Positions 27,720 to 36,176 of a DNA stretch of 64,000 nucleotides are shown here, piece by piece. Source of the stretch: Gemmatimonadota bacterium (GTDB lineage Bacteria; Gemmatimonadota; Gemmatimonadetes; Gemmatimonadales; Gemmatimonadaceae); assembly GCA_016704465.1 (NCBI GenBank), contig JADJAD010000009.1:1-64000 (forward strand). The letters run 5' to 3'. Positions within the stretch are counted from its first letter, which is position 1. Each line of letters starts with the position of its first letter. Under the pieces are notes generated by a model that had not been told where the DNA came from, did not search any database, and saw only the letters and a program-made list of their open reading frames with translations. Both the position numbers and the translations under genes were made by a program.

Positions 27720-28739
27720 ATGCCCATTTCCTGTACGCTCATTCCCGGTGACGGCATCGGTCCCGACATTACCGACGCCACCGTGCGCATCCTCGACGCG
27801 GTCGGCGCGCCGTTCGCGTGGGACATTCAACTCGCGGGGATGGCGGCGGTCCACGCGCACAACAACCCCATGCCCGACGCCACGCTCGAGTCGATCCGGC
27901 GCACGAAGCTGGCGCTCAAGGGGCCGCTGGAGACCCCGGTCGGCGAGGGGTTCCGCTCGGTGAACGTGGCGTTGCGCAAGACCTTCGACCTGTTCGCCAA
28001 CGTGCGACCGGCGCAGGTCATCCTGCCCGGCGGACGGTTCGACAAGGTCGATATCGTGCTCGTGCGTGAAAACACCGAGGGGCTCTACGCCGGGTTGGAG
28101 CACTACATCAAGATTGGCGAGGACGAGAAGGCGGCTGCAGAGTCTATCGCCCTCATCACGCGCCTCGGCTCCGAGCGCGTGATCCGCTACGCCTTCGAGT
28201 ACGCGCTGGCCCATGGGCGGCGCAAGATCACCCTGGTGCACAAGGCCAACATCCTCAAGTACTCGCAGGGGCTGTTCCGGTCGATCGGGCAGCAGGTGGC
28301 GAAGGAGTACGAGGGGCGCGTCGTGTACGACGAGCGCATCGTTGATGCCTGCGCCATGCAGCTCGTGATCAAGCCCGAGCAGTTCGACATGCTCGTGACC
28401 ACCAACCTGTTCGGAGACATCCTGTCGGACCTGGTCTCGGGACTGGTGGGGGGGCTTGGCCTGGCGCCGGGGGCGAACATCGGAGCCCACGCGGCCATCT
28501 TCGAGGCCGTGCACGGTACCGCGCCGGATATCGCGGGGCAGGGCATCGCCAATCCCAGCGCGCTCGTCTTCGCGGCCTGCCTCATGCTCGAGCATGTCGG
28601 CGAGCGGGCGCTGGGGGCACGCATTCACCACGCCGTCAACGCGACGCTGCGCGAGGGGAGGACGCTGACCCGGGACCTGGGCGGGAGCGCCTCGACCAGC
28701 CAGTTCGCCGACGCCGTCATCGCCCGGCTCCTGGCCTAA
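27720..28739 (+). CDS. NAD-type isocitrate/isopropylmalate dehydrogenase family protein
   Basis: 339-residue decarboxylating dehydrogenase. It starts TLIPGDGIGPDIT, the family hallmark. The substrate-binding segment FRSVNVALRKTFDLFANVRP resembles NAD-dependent isocitrate dehydrogenase more than LeuB. DIVLVRENTEGLYAG follows, then the metal-binding helix LVTTNLFGDILSDLVSGLVG and the cofactor loop FEAVHGTAPDIAGQGIANP. It most likely oxidises isocitrate to 2-oxoglutarate with NAD+ in the TCA cycle; homoisocitrate or isopropylmalate cannot be excluded. The TAA stop sits in a GCCTAACG octamer. Confidence 0.9.
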   Translation: MPISCTLIPGDGIGPDITDATVRILDAVGAPFAWDIQLAGMAAVHAHNNPMPDATLESIRRTKLALKGPLETPVGEGFRSVNVALRKTFDLFANVRPAQVILPGGRFDKVDIVLVRENTEGLYAGLEHYIKIGEDEKAAAESIALITRLGSERVIRYAFEYALAHGRRKITLVHKANILKYSQGLFRSIGQQVAKEYEGRVVYDERIVDACAMQLVIKPEQFDMLVTTNLFGDILSDLVSGLVGGLGLAPGANIGAHAAIFEAVHGTAPDIAGQGIANPSALVFAACLMLEHVGERALGARIHHAVNATLREGRTLTRDLGGSASTSQFADAVIARLLA

Positions 28740-28745
28740 CGACGC

Positions 28746-29591
28746 TTGCCGACGGTGCGCCTCTTCCACGTTTCCGACCTGCACTTCGGGCGCCCCGCGG
28801 TCCCGACGCAGATCGACGCCATCGAAGCGATGGTCCAGCACGAGCGCTTCGACATCGTTGCCATCTCGGGCGACCTGTCGCAGCGTGCGCGTGCCGGTGA
28901 GTTCCAGCGCGCGGCGGCCTTCATGCGCGACGCGCGTCGGGTGAGTGAGGTGATCTGCGTCCCGGGCAACCACGACGTTGCCTGGTGGCGCTCGCCGCTC
29001 CACGTGCGGGGCGCCGACACCATGTATGAGCCGTACCGCACCCATGTGGACCAGGACCTGGAGCCGGTGCTCCGCATCCCCGGATGCACCGTGGTGGGGC
29101 TCAACACGTCGCAGGGCGTGCATATCCGCACGCTGACGTGGAACATGCGCGACGTCTCGATTATCGGGGATCTGCGCCAGGAACAGTTGGAGCGTGCGCG
29201 TCGCGACTTCACGGCCGCCCCCCCCGGCGACGCGCGCGTGATCGTGATGCACCACAACCCCGTGAAGGGCGAACTGTCGCAGCGGCACGGGCTCAAGCAC
29301 ACGCGACGGGTCCTCGGCGCCTTCGCCGACATGGGGGTCGACCTGGTGCTGTGCGGTCACGATCACCAGGAAGCGATCCACTACGTCGAGCACACGAGGC
29401 GAGGCACGATCATCTCCACCGCGGGAACACTCTCCAATCGAACGCGCGGCGGACGCCCGTCGAGCGTGAACGTGATCACGCTCACTCGGCAGGAGATCCG
29501 CATCGTCACGCACGTGTGGTCCCCTGCCGAGCGCACCTTCGCCCCCGGCCCGTCCAAGTGCTTCGCGCGCTCCTCGCACGACTCGGCGTAG
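28746..29591 (+). CDS. Calcineurin-like metallophosphoesterase
   Basis: 281-residue two-metal phosphoesterase. The five motifs are in order: LFHVSDLHFGRP (D-x-H), VAISGDLSQRA (GD), VICVPGNHDVAW (GNHD), VIVMHHNP (H) and LVLCGHDHQEAIH (GHxH). It resembles CpdA/Icc-type enzymes, which hydrolyse cyclic nucleotides or phosphodiesters; the actual substrate is unknown. It probably begins with TTG at 28746 (a GTG at 28755 is the alternative), six bases after the dehydrogenase stop, so the two are likely co-transcribed. Confidence 0.85.
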   Translation: MPTVRLFHVSDLHFGRPAVPTQIDAIEAMVQHERFDIVAISGDLSQRARAGEFQRAAAFMRDARRVSEVICVPGNHDVAWWRSPLHVRGADTMYEPYRTHVDQDLEPVLRIPGCTVVGLNTSQGVHIRTLTWNMRDVSIIGDLRQEQLERARRDFTAAPPGDARVIVMHHNPVKGELSQRHGLKHTRRVLGAFADMGVDLVLCGHDHQEAIHYVEHTRRGTIISTAGTLSNRTRGGRPSSVNVITLTRQEIRIVTHVWSPAERTFAPGPSKCFARSSHDSA

Positions 29592-29668
29592 GCGCCCTGC
29601 GCGCGCAGCAGCTCGAGCTTGGGCTGGGTGGTGACCGTGACGCGGCGCCCTCCGCGCCGCCACCGCCG

Positions 29669-30379
29669 ATGCCGCAGGCCTCGGAGCGCAGCCAGGCATC
29701 GGGCACGGTCCCCTCGCCGGTGCACCATCCGGCGCAGCCACCGCCAGCGTCCGTGGACACTGCTCGCCTGGTCCAGCGCCTCGTTGCTGCCGGGATGCAG
29801 GGAATCTCCGCCGTCCATCTCACGCGCAACCGCAGCACGCTTGTCTCGTTTCGCGCCGGGACGTTGCGCCTGCACGCCGGCTTCCTGCGCGCTCCCGACG
29901 ACGTCGTGCGCGCCCTCGCGGTGTTCGTGTCGGGACGGGGGGCGGCGCGCGCGGCGGCGCGCCGCACCATCGTCGCCCACCACCTGCCGCCTGACGCGGC
30001 GCCTCGCCCGCCGCGAGCCGCCCGTGTCCACCCGGACGACCACGTCATGGCCGCACGGCTTCAACAGGAGCATGCGCGCCTCAACGCCGAGCGATTCGGC
30101 GGCGCGCTGCGGTCCATTCGCGTCTCCGTCTCGCGCCGCATGAAGACGCGCCTCGGGCACTACGCCCCCGCACGCAGCCACCCGGCAGGGGCAGAGATCG
30201 CCATCAGCCGACGCCACATCCGGCGGCATGGATGGCGCGAGGCGTTCGACACCCTGCTGCACGAGATGGTGCACCAATGGCAGGAAGAGACAGGCCATCC
30301 CATCGATCACGGTCCCGCCTTCCGGCGCAAGGCGAAGGACGTCGGGACGACCCCGCGCGCGAAGCGACTGCTGCGCTGA
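29669..30379 (+). CDS. SprT-like zinc metallopeptidase-fold protein
   Basis: 236-residue protein with a Pro/Ala-rich N-terminus (to about residue 35), a central domain and a C-terminal SprT-like core: LNAERFGGALRSIRVSVSRR, then a strand EIAISRRHI, and the zinc helix AFDTLLHEMVHQWQEETG followed by DHGPAFRRKAKDVG carrying a further His. HEMVH is the HExxH motif. Members include the DNA-protein crosslink protease SPRTN and bacterial YgjP/SprT. No C-terminal zinc ribbon is seen. The start at 29669 is a guess; the frame is open further upstream. Confidence 0.75.
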   Translation: MPQASERSQASGTVPSPVHHPAQPPPASVDTARLVQRLVAAGMQGISAVHLTRNRSTLVSFRAGTLRLHAGFLRAPDDVVRALAVFVSGRGAARAAARRTIVAHHLPPDAAPRPPRAARVHPDDHVMAARLQQEHARLNAERFGGALRSIRVSVSRRMKTRLGHYAPARSHPAGAEIAISRRHIRRHGWREAFDTLLHEMVHQWQEETGHPIDHGPAFRRKAKDVGTTPRAKRLLR

Positions 30380-30434
30380 GCCGAACGCCAAACCTGCATT
30401 CCGACACGCGCCCACGCGCTGTATCTTCGCCGCC

Positions 30435-32927
30435 ATGCGTTTTCGCCCTCTTGCCATTCTCGGCGCGAGTCTCGCCCTCGCCGGCGTGACCTATGTGGGT
30501 CGCTCCGGCGCGGGTCCCCTGCCACCGCTCGGCCCATTCCTTGATCCCGTCCGCGGCGCCTGGGGCGCCGTGGCCTACGCCGCGCTACCCGACAGCGCGC
30601 TGCACGGCATTCCCGGTCTGGGAGCCGCGGTCGAGGTCCGTTACGACACCCGCGGTGTCCCGCACATCTTCGCTGCCAGCGAAGAGGATGCCGCCCGGGC
30701 GTTAGGCTTCGTCGTGGCGCGCGACCGGCTCTTCCAGATGGAGTTGCAGGCGCGATCCGGCGCGGGAACGCTGACCGAATTGGTCGGCGCGGCCGCCGTG
30801 AGCGCCGACAGCGAGGCGCGACATCTCGGCATGCCGCGCGGTGCCGAGCAGAAGCTCGCCGCGTTCCCGGCCGACTCGCGCAGCCGACGCCTGCTCGAGG
30901 CCTACGCCGGCGGGGTGAATGCCTACATCGACGGGGCGAGTCCCGCCGAGTGGCCGGTCGAATACAAGCTGCTCGGTCGAAGACCCGCGCGTTGGCTGCC
31001 GCTGCACTCGCTCAACCTCTACGCGAGCATGGGAGCGACGCTCGCCTTGCTCAACGGCGAACGCGACCGGCTCGCGGCGCGCGCCGTGGTAGGCGACCTC
31101 GCGGCGCGTGCGCTCTTTCCGGTCGAGTCGCCCATCCAGGAGCCGATCCAGCCGAACGGGAGTGCGACGCCTCGGCTCGACGTGCTGCACCTTCCCCCGC
31201 CTGGCGCGCAAGATTCGGCCGCGCTCGCGCTGCTCCCCCTGCTGCCGCGCGGCGCCCCTCCCGGCGACGACGCGGAGGTCTCGCGCCACTTCGCGTCCAA
31301 CAACTGGGCCGTGGCCCCGGCACGCAGTCGCAGCGGCCACGCCCTGCTGGCCGGCGATCCACATCTCAGCCTCACACTTCCGAGCATCTGGTACGAGGCG
31401 CACCTGGTCGTGCCGGGAGTGCTCGACGTGTATGGCGTGACGATTCCGGGATCGCCCGGGGTTGTGATCGGCTTCACGCGCGACGTGGCGTGGTCGCTGA
31501 CCAACACCGGTGCCGACGTTCTCGACTACTATCGCGAGACGGTCGACGACCAGGCGAGTCCGCGACGCTACATGCTGGACAATGCCTGGCGAGACCTCGA
31601 GCGCCGCGAGGAGGTCTACCGCGGGAAGGTCGGACAGGTGCTGCGGGTCGACACCGTGCTGTACTCGCATCGTGGGCCGCTGCAACGCCTGAACAACGAG
31701 TGGGTCTCGATGCGCTGGACGGTCAACGAGCCGTCGGACCTCGTCGCGGCCTTCTTCGACGCGCAGCGCGCCACGACCGCCTCGCAGTTCCTCGACCTGT
31801 TCGCGCGCAGTTACTTCGCCCCCGCCCAGAACGTCATCGCCGCCGACCGCGCGGGGAACATCGCCATCCGCTCGACCGGACACTTCCCGCTGCGCCCCGA
31901 GGGAGGTGACGGACTCGCCATTCGCGACGGCTCCACCTCGGCCAGCGACTGGTCCGGCTACTGGCCGGTGACGTCATATCCGCAGTCGCTCAACCCCGCC
32001 CAGGGATTCCTCGCGTCGGCCAACCAACAACCTATCGATCCGCAGCAGGCGCCGGCGTACCTCGGCTACGATGCCGCGTACGAGCCATGGCGGGCCTTGC
32101 AGATCAATCGACTGCTGCGTGCCAATGGCCGCGTCACACTCGACGACATGCGCGCGTACCAGACCGACCCGGGTAGCGTGCGCGCGGACTGGTTCGTGAC
32201 CTACTTCCGAAGTGCAGCGTCGGTCTCCCTGGCGCGAGGGAATGCTCCCGCCGCGCTCAAGGCGGCTGACTCGCTCCTTGCCGCCTGGGACCGGCGCTAC
32301 ACGATCGGCAATACCGGGGCCTTGCTGTTCGAGACGGCACTGAGCGGTGTGGCGCGGCGCACCTGGGACGAGCTGCTCCCTCCCGGCGATTCGGTGCGGG
32401 CGGCGACACCGAGCAGCGGCGTGCTCTTCGCCTTGATGGCCGATTCGGCCAGCGTGTGGTGGGACGACCGACGGACGGGTGATGTCGTGGAGGATCGGGA
32501 CATGATCCTGGCTGCGGCACTGGCGTCCGCCTACGAGACGCTCGCACGACAGCACGGCGCGCCCTCGTCAGGCAAGTGGGCGTGGGGCACGTCCGCCACG
32601 GCGCAGGTCAATCACCTGCTCGGACTCGCCGGCTTCTCGGCGCGCGACATCCCGGTGCAGGGCGGGCGGGGGACGCTCAACCCCTCGGTGCAGAACGGTG
32701 CATACGGCTCCAGCTGGCGCATGGTGGTGGAACTCGGGCCGACGGTGCGGGCCCTCGGCACGTATCCCGGGGGACAGAGCGGCAATCCTGCGTCGTCGCG
32801 CTACGCCGACCGGCTGCGCTTCTGGAAGGACGGCGACCTCGAGTTGCTGATCGTGCCCGTTGCGCTGGACTCGCTCACGCCGTCACAGGTGCAGTCGCGC
32901 CTCACCCTGACGCCCGCGGGGCGCTGA
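30435..32927 (+). CDS. Penicillin acylase (Ntn hydrolase) family protein
   Basis: 830-residue precursor of the N-terminal nucleophile penicillin amidase family, which cleaves amide bonds in acyl-homoserine lactones, beta-lactams or acylated peptides. A signal-anchor opens the protein. The alpha chain has VRYDTRGVPHIFAASEEDA and ALGFVVARDRLFQMELQARS. The autocatalytic site is HFASNNWAVAPARS, with Ser288 as the predicted nucleophile (Ser-Asn-Asn-Trp). The beta chain has HALLAGDPHLSLTLPSIWYE and PGSPGVVIGFTRDVAWSLTN. The protein is processed in the periplasm. It starts 55 bases after the SprT-like gene. Substrate unknown. Confidence 0.92.
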   Translation: MRFRPLAILGASLALAGVTYVGRSGAGPLPPLGPFLDPVRGAWGAVAYAALPDSALHGIPGLGAAVEVRYDTRGVPHIFAASEEDAARALGFVVARDRLFQMELQARSGAGTLTELVGAAAVSADSEARHLGMPRGAEQKLAAFPADSRSRRLLEAYAGGVNAYIDGASPAEWPVEYKLLGRRPARWLPLHSLNLYASMGATLALLNGERDRLAARAVVGDLAARALFPVESPIQEPIQPNGSATPRLDVLHLPPPGAQDSAALALLPLLPRGAPPGDDAEVSRHFASNNWAVAPARSRSGHALLAGDPHLSLTLPSIWYEAHLVVPGVLDVYGVTIPGSPGVVIGFTRDVAWSLTNTGADVLDYYRETVDDQASPRRYMLDNAWRDLERREEVYRGKVGQVLRVDTVLYSHRGPLQRLNNEWVSMRWTVNEPSDLVAAFFDAQRATTASQFLDLFARSYFAPAQNVIAADRAGNIAIRSTGHFPLRPEGGDGLAIRDGSTSASDWSGYWPVTSYPQSLNPAQGFLASANQQPIDPQQAPAYLGYDAAYEPWRALQINRLLRANGRVTLDDMRAYQTDPGSVRADWFVTYFRSAASVSLARGNAPAALKAADSLLAAWDRRYTIGNTGALLFETALSGVARRTWDELLPPGDSVRAATPSSGVLFALMADSASVWWDDRRTGDVVEDRDMILAAALASAYETLARQHGAPSSGKWAWGTSATAQVNHLLGLAGFSARDIPVQGGRGTLNPSVQNGAYGSSWRMVVELGPTVRALGTYPGGQSGNPASSRYADRLRFWKDGDLELLIVPVALDSLTPSQVQSRLTLTPAGR

Positions 32928-32930
32928 GCC

Positions 32931-33281
32931 ATGGTCTTCCTTCGGACGCTCATGCTCGCCGTCGGCATCGCGATCGGCACCATCATGCTGGGCTGGTGGA
33001 GCGTACCCGTGGTCGCCCTCGCCTACGGGGTGGCGCTGCGGCGCAGTCGGTTTCCCGCGATGACTGCAGCGGCCAGCGGGGCGATCGCCTGGGGCGGCTA
33101 TCTCGGACTGGCAATGCTGGGCGGGGCACCCGTCGTTCGCTTCGGCAGGGAGCTGGCCGCCTCCATGCAACTGCCGGGGTGGGCGCCGTTCACTGCCACA
33201 CTCATTTTCCCTGCCGTGCTCGCCGGCCTGGCTGCCTACTTGGGTGCCCGGGTGGGTGGGCGATACCTTTCCTCCCCATGA
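32931..33281 (+). CDS. Small membrane protein, unknown function
   Basis: 116-residue protein with three or four hydrophobic segments (LRTLMLAVGIAIGTIMLGWW, VALAYGVAL, AASGAIAWGGYLGLAMLGG, and FTATLIFPAVLAGLAAYLGA). I do not recognise a family; small proteins of this look occur beside transporters and hydrolases. It begins three bases after the penicillin acylase stop and its TGA overlaps the gcdH ATG (ATGA at 33278), so it is translationally linked to both neighbours. Confidence 0.7.
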   Translation: MVFLRTLMLAVGIAIGTIMLGWWSVPVVALAYGVALRRSRFPAMTAAASGAIAWGGYLGLAMLGGAPVVRFGRELAASMQLPGWAPFTATLIFPAVLAGLAAYLGARVGGRYLSSP

Positions 33282-34453
33282 ATCCCGACTTCTTCAATAT
33301 CGAGAGCGCGCTGAGCGAAGAAGAGCGCGCCGTCCGTGACAGCGTACGCCGCTTCGTCGACGAACGCGTCCTGCCCATCATTGGCCAGTGTTATGTCGAC
33401 GGGCGCTTCCCGAGGGAACTCATCCCCGCCATGGCGGAACTCGGCGTGCTCGGCGCCAACCTCCCCGAGGAGTATGGGTGTGCGGGACTGAACAACGTCT
33501 CCTACGGGCTCATCATGCAGGAGCTCGAGCGCGGCGATTCGGGCATCCGGTCGTTTGCCTCCGTGCAGGGGGCGCTGGTCATGTATCCGATCTATGCCTT
33601 CGGCAGCGAGGAGCAGAAGCGGGAATGGCTCCCGCGCATGGCCAAGGGCGAGGCCATCGGCTGCTTCGGCCTCACGGAGTCCGACTTCGGGTCCAACCCG
33701 TCGGGGATGGTCACCATGGCCATGGAGCAGCCCGACGGCACCTGGATCCTGAATGGTGGCAAGATGTGGATCACCAACGGGTCGCAGGCGCACGTGTCGG
33801 TGGTCTGGGCCAAGACCAACGGGGACAAGGAGGCGTCGTCGATTCGCGGCTTCATCGTGCCGACGAACATGGCCGGCTTCAAGGCGAAGGACGTGAAGGG
33901 GAAGCTGTCGCTGCGCGCGTCCGACACCAGCGAACTCACCTTCGACAACGTGCATCTCCCCGCGACGGCTGTCCTGCCGAAGTCGGGCGGGCTCAAGTCG
34001 CCGCTGATGTGCCTCACGCAGGCGCGGTATGGCATCTCGTGGGGGGCGATCGGGGCCGCGATCGCCTGCTTCGAGGAGGCACTGTCCTACGCCAGGAACC
34101 GCGTGATGTTCGACCGGCCGATCGGCGGATTCCAGATCCAGCAGGTGCGCCTGGCCGACATGCTCACCGAGATCGTGAAGGCGCAGCTCGTGTCGTTGCA
34201 TCTGGGTCGCTTGAAGGACGCCGGGACGTTTACTCCGCAGCAGGTGTCGCTCGCCAAGCGCAACAACGTGGACATCGCGACCAATGTGGCGCGCGAGGCG
34301 CGGCGGTTGCTGGGTGGCAACGGGATCCTCGCCGAATACGCCTCGATGCGGCACATGGCCAACCTGGAGAGTGTGTACACGTACGAGGGGACGCACGACG
34401 TGCACTCGCTCATCCTCGGCCAGGCGGTCACGGGCCTCAACGCCTTCAGCTGA
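33278..34453 (+). CDS. gcdH: Glutaryl-CoA dehydrogenase-like acyl-CoA dehydrogenase
   Basis: 391-residue FAD enzyme that oxidises and decarboxylates glutaryl-CoA to crotonyl-CoA (lysine/tryptophan and aromatic breakdown), passing electrons to ETF. Family segments are FGLTESDFGSNPSGM, GGKMWITNGSQAHVSVVWAK, FIVPTNMAGFKAKDVKGKLS, RYGISWGAIGAAIACFEEAL and the C-terminal YTYEGTHDVHSLILGQAVTG with catalytic Glu370 in YEGTHD. That Glu position and the tail are typical of GcdH. The ATG at 33278 overlaps the previous stop. etfBA and an EtfD-like gene lie 3-6 kb downstream on the same strand. Confidence 0.92.
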   Translation: MNPDFFNIESALSEEERAVRDSVRRFVDERVLPIIGQCYVDGRFPRELIPAMAELGVLGANLPEEYGCAGLNNVSYGLIMQELERGDSGIRSFASVQGALVMYPIYAFGSEEQKREWLPRMAKGEAIGCFGLTESDFGSNPSGMVTMAMEQPDGTWILNGGKMWITNGSQAHVSVVWAKTNGDKEASSIRGFIVPTNMAGFKAKDVKGKLSLRASDTSELTFDNVHLPATAVLPKSGGLKSPLMCLTQARYGISWGAIGAAIACFEEALSYARNRVMFDRPIGGFQIQQVRLADMLTEIVKAQLVSLHLGRLKDAGTFTPQQVSLAKRNNVDIATNVAREARRLLGGNGILAEYASMRHMANLESVYTYEGTHDVHSLILGQAVTGLNAFS

Positions 34454-34455
34454 CG

Positions 34456-35607
34456 TTGGGCGACCCGTCCGACGTCGCCCGCCGGTACACGCCATCGACG
34501 GTCCGGCCCCCCCTGTGGCACGCGGCGCTGCTCATGCTGGCCGCCGTCACGTTGGCCGCGGTCGCGCTGGCCGCCGTCGCGCTGGCTGCCCTCCCTGCGG
34601 CGGCGCTGGCGCAGGCGGCGCCGTCAGCGGGCACGACCGAGGCGTCGAAAGTCGCCCCCCGCACACGCGAGTCGCCCTGGCTTCCGCGTCTGTCGCTGGA
34701 CAACGACGCCTACAACTTCTGGATCCATCCCGGGCACCGGACGGACGAGCAGTACACGGACGGGGTGACCGTGTCGCTGGAGACGTTGCGCGCACCGTGG
34801 TGGGGGCGCCGCCTCGGGCGCGGGGCGCCGGGGTGTGCTGCGGCCGATGCGTCGGCCCCTGCGTGCCTGTCGACGCAGGTCTCGATCGTGCACGACATGT
34901 ACACGCCCGACCTCTCCCGACCGCCGCTCACCTATCCGCAGTGGCGTGACGACCGGCCGTACGCGGCACTGCTGTACCTGGGCGCCGAGGGGCGACGCAT
35001 CTCGGCCCGCGCCCTCCGGACCTACACGGTTAATGCTGGCGTCACCGGCCCGCCAGCGTTAGGCAAGCCGGCCCAGGGCATTGCCCACACGATCAGCAAG
35101 CGGTACACCACCCGGGCCGAAGGGTGGGAGACGCAGGTTGCCGCGGAGCCGGCCCTCCTCCTGGGTGCTCGCCAGTCGTTGCTGGCGGCGCGTTGGGCGC
35201 CGGGCGGGCGCGGCATCTTCGACCTGGCGCCAACTGCGGCGCTCTCGCTGGGCAACATCCGCACGGCGGTCGAGGCGGGGGGGCGCGCGCGCCTCGGGAT
35301 CAACATGTCCCATCCGTGGGACCCGCGGGCGTGGCGCGAGCGCCCCGACTGGGAGGCTTCCCTGAGCGCCGGTGTGCGCCGCGAGTATGTCGCCCACGAC
35401 TTCTCGCTCGATGGCACGCTGCTGCGCGATCCGACGCGCTCGGTCGTCCGCGTGCCGACCGTGCACGAATACGAACTCGGAACCGCGATCCGGATTCATC
35501 GGTTCGCCCTCGGGTACCGCGTGATCACCCGGTCGCGCGAGTACACCACCGGTCCATCGAGGCACGTCTTCAGCGAGATGTCGACGGCAATCGAGTTCTA
35601 TCCCTAG
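34456..35607 (+). CDS. LpxR-like outer-membrane lipid A deacylase family protein
   Basis: 383-residue DUF2219 protein. LpxR is an outer-membrane barrel that removes the 3'-acyloxyacyl group from lipid A. The mature N-terminus carries the family's SLDNDAYNFWIHPGHRTDEQ (Asn-Asp of the active site) and YTDGVTVSLETL (Thr/Ser region), then RDDRPYAALLYLGAE and many amphipathic strands ending IEFYP. The start is uncertain: TTG at 34456 gives an Arg-containing n-region, while ATG at 34534 falls inside the leader. The hydrophobic leader is built from a 15-bp tandem repeat (34540-34584; AAVTL, AAVAL, AAVAL). Confidence 0.8.
   Translation: MGDPSDVARRYTPSTVRPPLWHAALLMLAAVTLAAVALAAVALAALPAAALAQAAPSAGTTEASKVAPRTRESPWLPRLSLDNDAYNFWIHPGHRTDEQYTDGVTVSLETLRAPWWGRRLGRGAPGCAAADASAPACLSTQVSIVHDMYTPDLSRPPLTYPQWRDDRPYAALLYLGAEGRRISARALRTYTVNAGVTGPPALGKPAQGIAHTISKRYTTRAEGWETQVAAEPALLLGARQSLLAARWAPGGRGIFDLAPTAALSLGNIRTAVEAGGRARLGINMSHPWDPRAWRERPDWEASLSAGVRREYVAHDFSLDGTLLRDPTRSVVRVPTVHEYELGTAIRIHRFALGYRVITRSREYTTGPSRHVFSEMSTAIEFYP
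34540..34584 (+). repeat. 15-bp in-frame repeat in the LpxR-like leader
   Basis: Three 15-base units (GCCGCCGTCACGTTG, GCCGCGGTCGCGCTG, GCCGCCGTCGCGCTG) encode the hydrophobic core of the signal peptide. Copy-number change would lengthen or shorten the leader by five residues without breaking the frame. Confidence 0.8.
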
Positions 35608-35648
35608 GCTGGGGGCCGGTCGCGGGTTCTCGTTCGCCACGGCCCCAC

Positions 35649-36176
35649 ATGACCGATCCGCACCCTCCGCGCGTGGGCGACCTCGCCCCCGACTTTGCCC
35701 TCCCCGACCTCAACGGCGCGCTGGTGTCGCTCGCCGACGTCCGCCGCACCGCGCACGTGGTGGTGCATTTCGTCCGGGAGTTCACCTGAGCCTCGTGCCT
35801 CTGGCACGCCGCCCGGGTCGGGCGGGAGACTGACACACTGCGCACCCTGGGCGCCACCGCGCTGGTCGTGGGTGGCGGCGGAGTGGGCACGGGGTTGGTG
35901 CGCTCCATGTCGCTGCCATTCCCGGCGCTCGTGGACCGTGACCGGGCGACCTATCGCGCGTACGGACTCATCCGCGCCATGCACCTGTGGCAGGAAAGCG
36001 CGACGTTCCTCATCGATCGCCACGGCGTCGTTCGCCACGCCGTGCACGCCCACAATCCGGCGGCATCGATGGAGTGGGACGGCTTGCTGGCCGCCCTGCG
36101 CGGCCTGGCCGAGGGCGACGAGGGCGACGAGGGCAACGTCATCGACGAGCGAACCGGGGCACGCGACGGTCGTTAG
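35649..36176 (+). CDS. Peroxiredoxin-like (AhpC/TSA) protein, candidate selenoprotein with in-frame TGA
   Basis: 175-residue thioredoxin-fold protein if the TGA at 35787-35789 is read as selenocysteine (residue 47). Upstream are VGDLAPDFALPDLNGALVSL and VVVHFVREFT; the TGA comes next, then A-S-C-L-W-H, giving U47-A-S-C50. Downstream, still in frame, are LPFPALVDRDRATYRAYGL and ESATFLIDRHGVVRHAV, the normal second half of AhpC/TSA-like redox proteins. Position 47 is where relatives carry the first redox Cys. A hairpin suited to a SECIS element follows (35795-35825). Without recoding, translation would stop at 46 residues and lose the redox centre. Alternatives: a TGC-to-TGA mutation or sequencing error. 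The TAG stop lies in a CGTTAGGC octamer that also supplies the stop of the converging SDR gene. Confidence 0.75.
35787..35825 (+). promoter_or_regulatory. Candidate bacterial SECIS element after the TGA codon
   Basis: Two stem-loops follow the TGA. GTGCC-TCT-GGCAC is at 35795-35807. CCGCCC (35809-35814) pairs with GGGCGG (35820-35825), and the loop GGGTC can close one more G-C pair to leave a GGU apex at 35816-35818. The loop begins about 25 bases after the TGA, within the spacing I recall for bacterial SECIS elements, and GGU is the apex recognised by SelB in the E. coli fdhF element. G+C-rich coding DNA forms hairpins easily, so this is suggestive, not proof. Confidence 0.5.

Noticed and set aside
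27705..29741. 678-codon minus-strand open frame opposite the dehydrogenase and phosphoesterase genes
   Set aside because: Same explanation: antisense to two genes with clear motifs, and low-complexity composition of its own.
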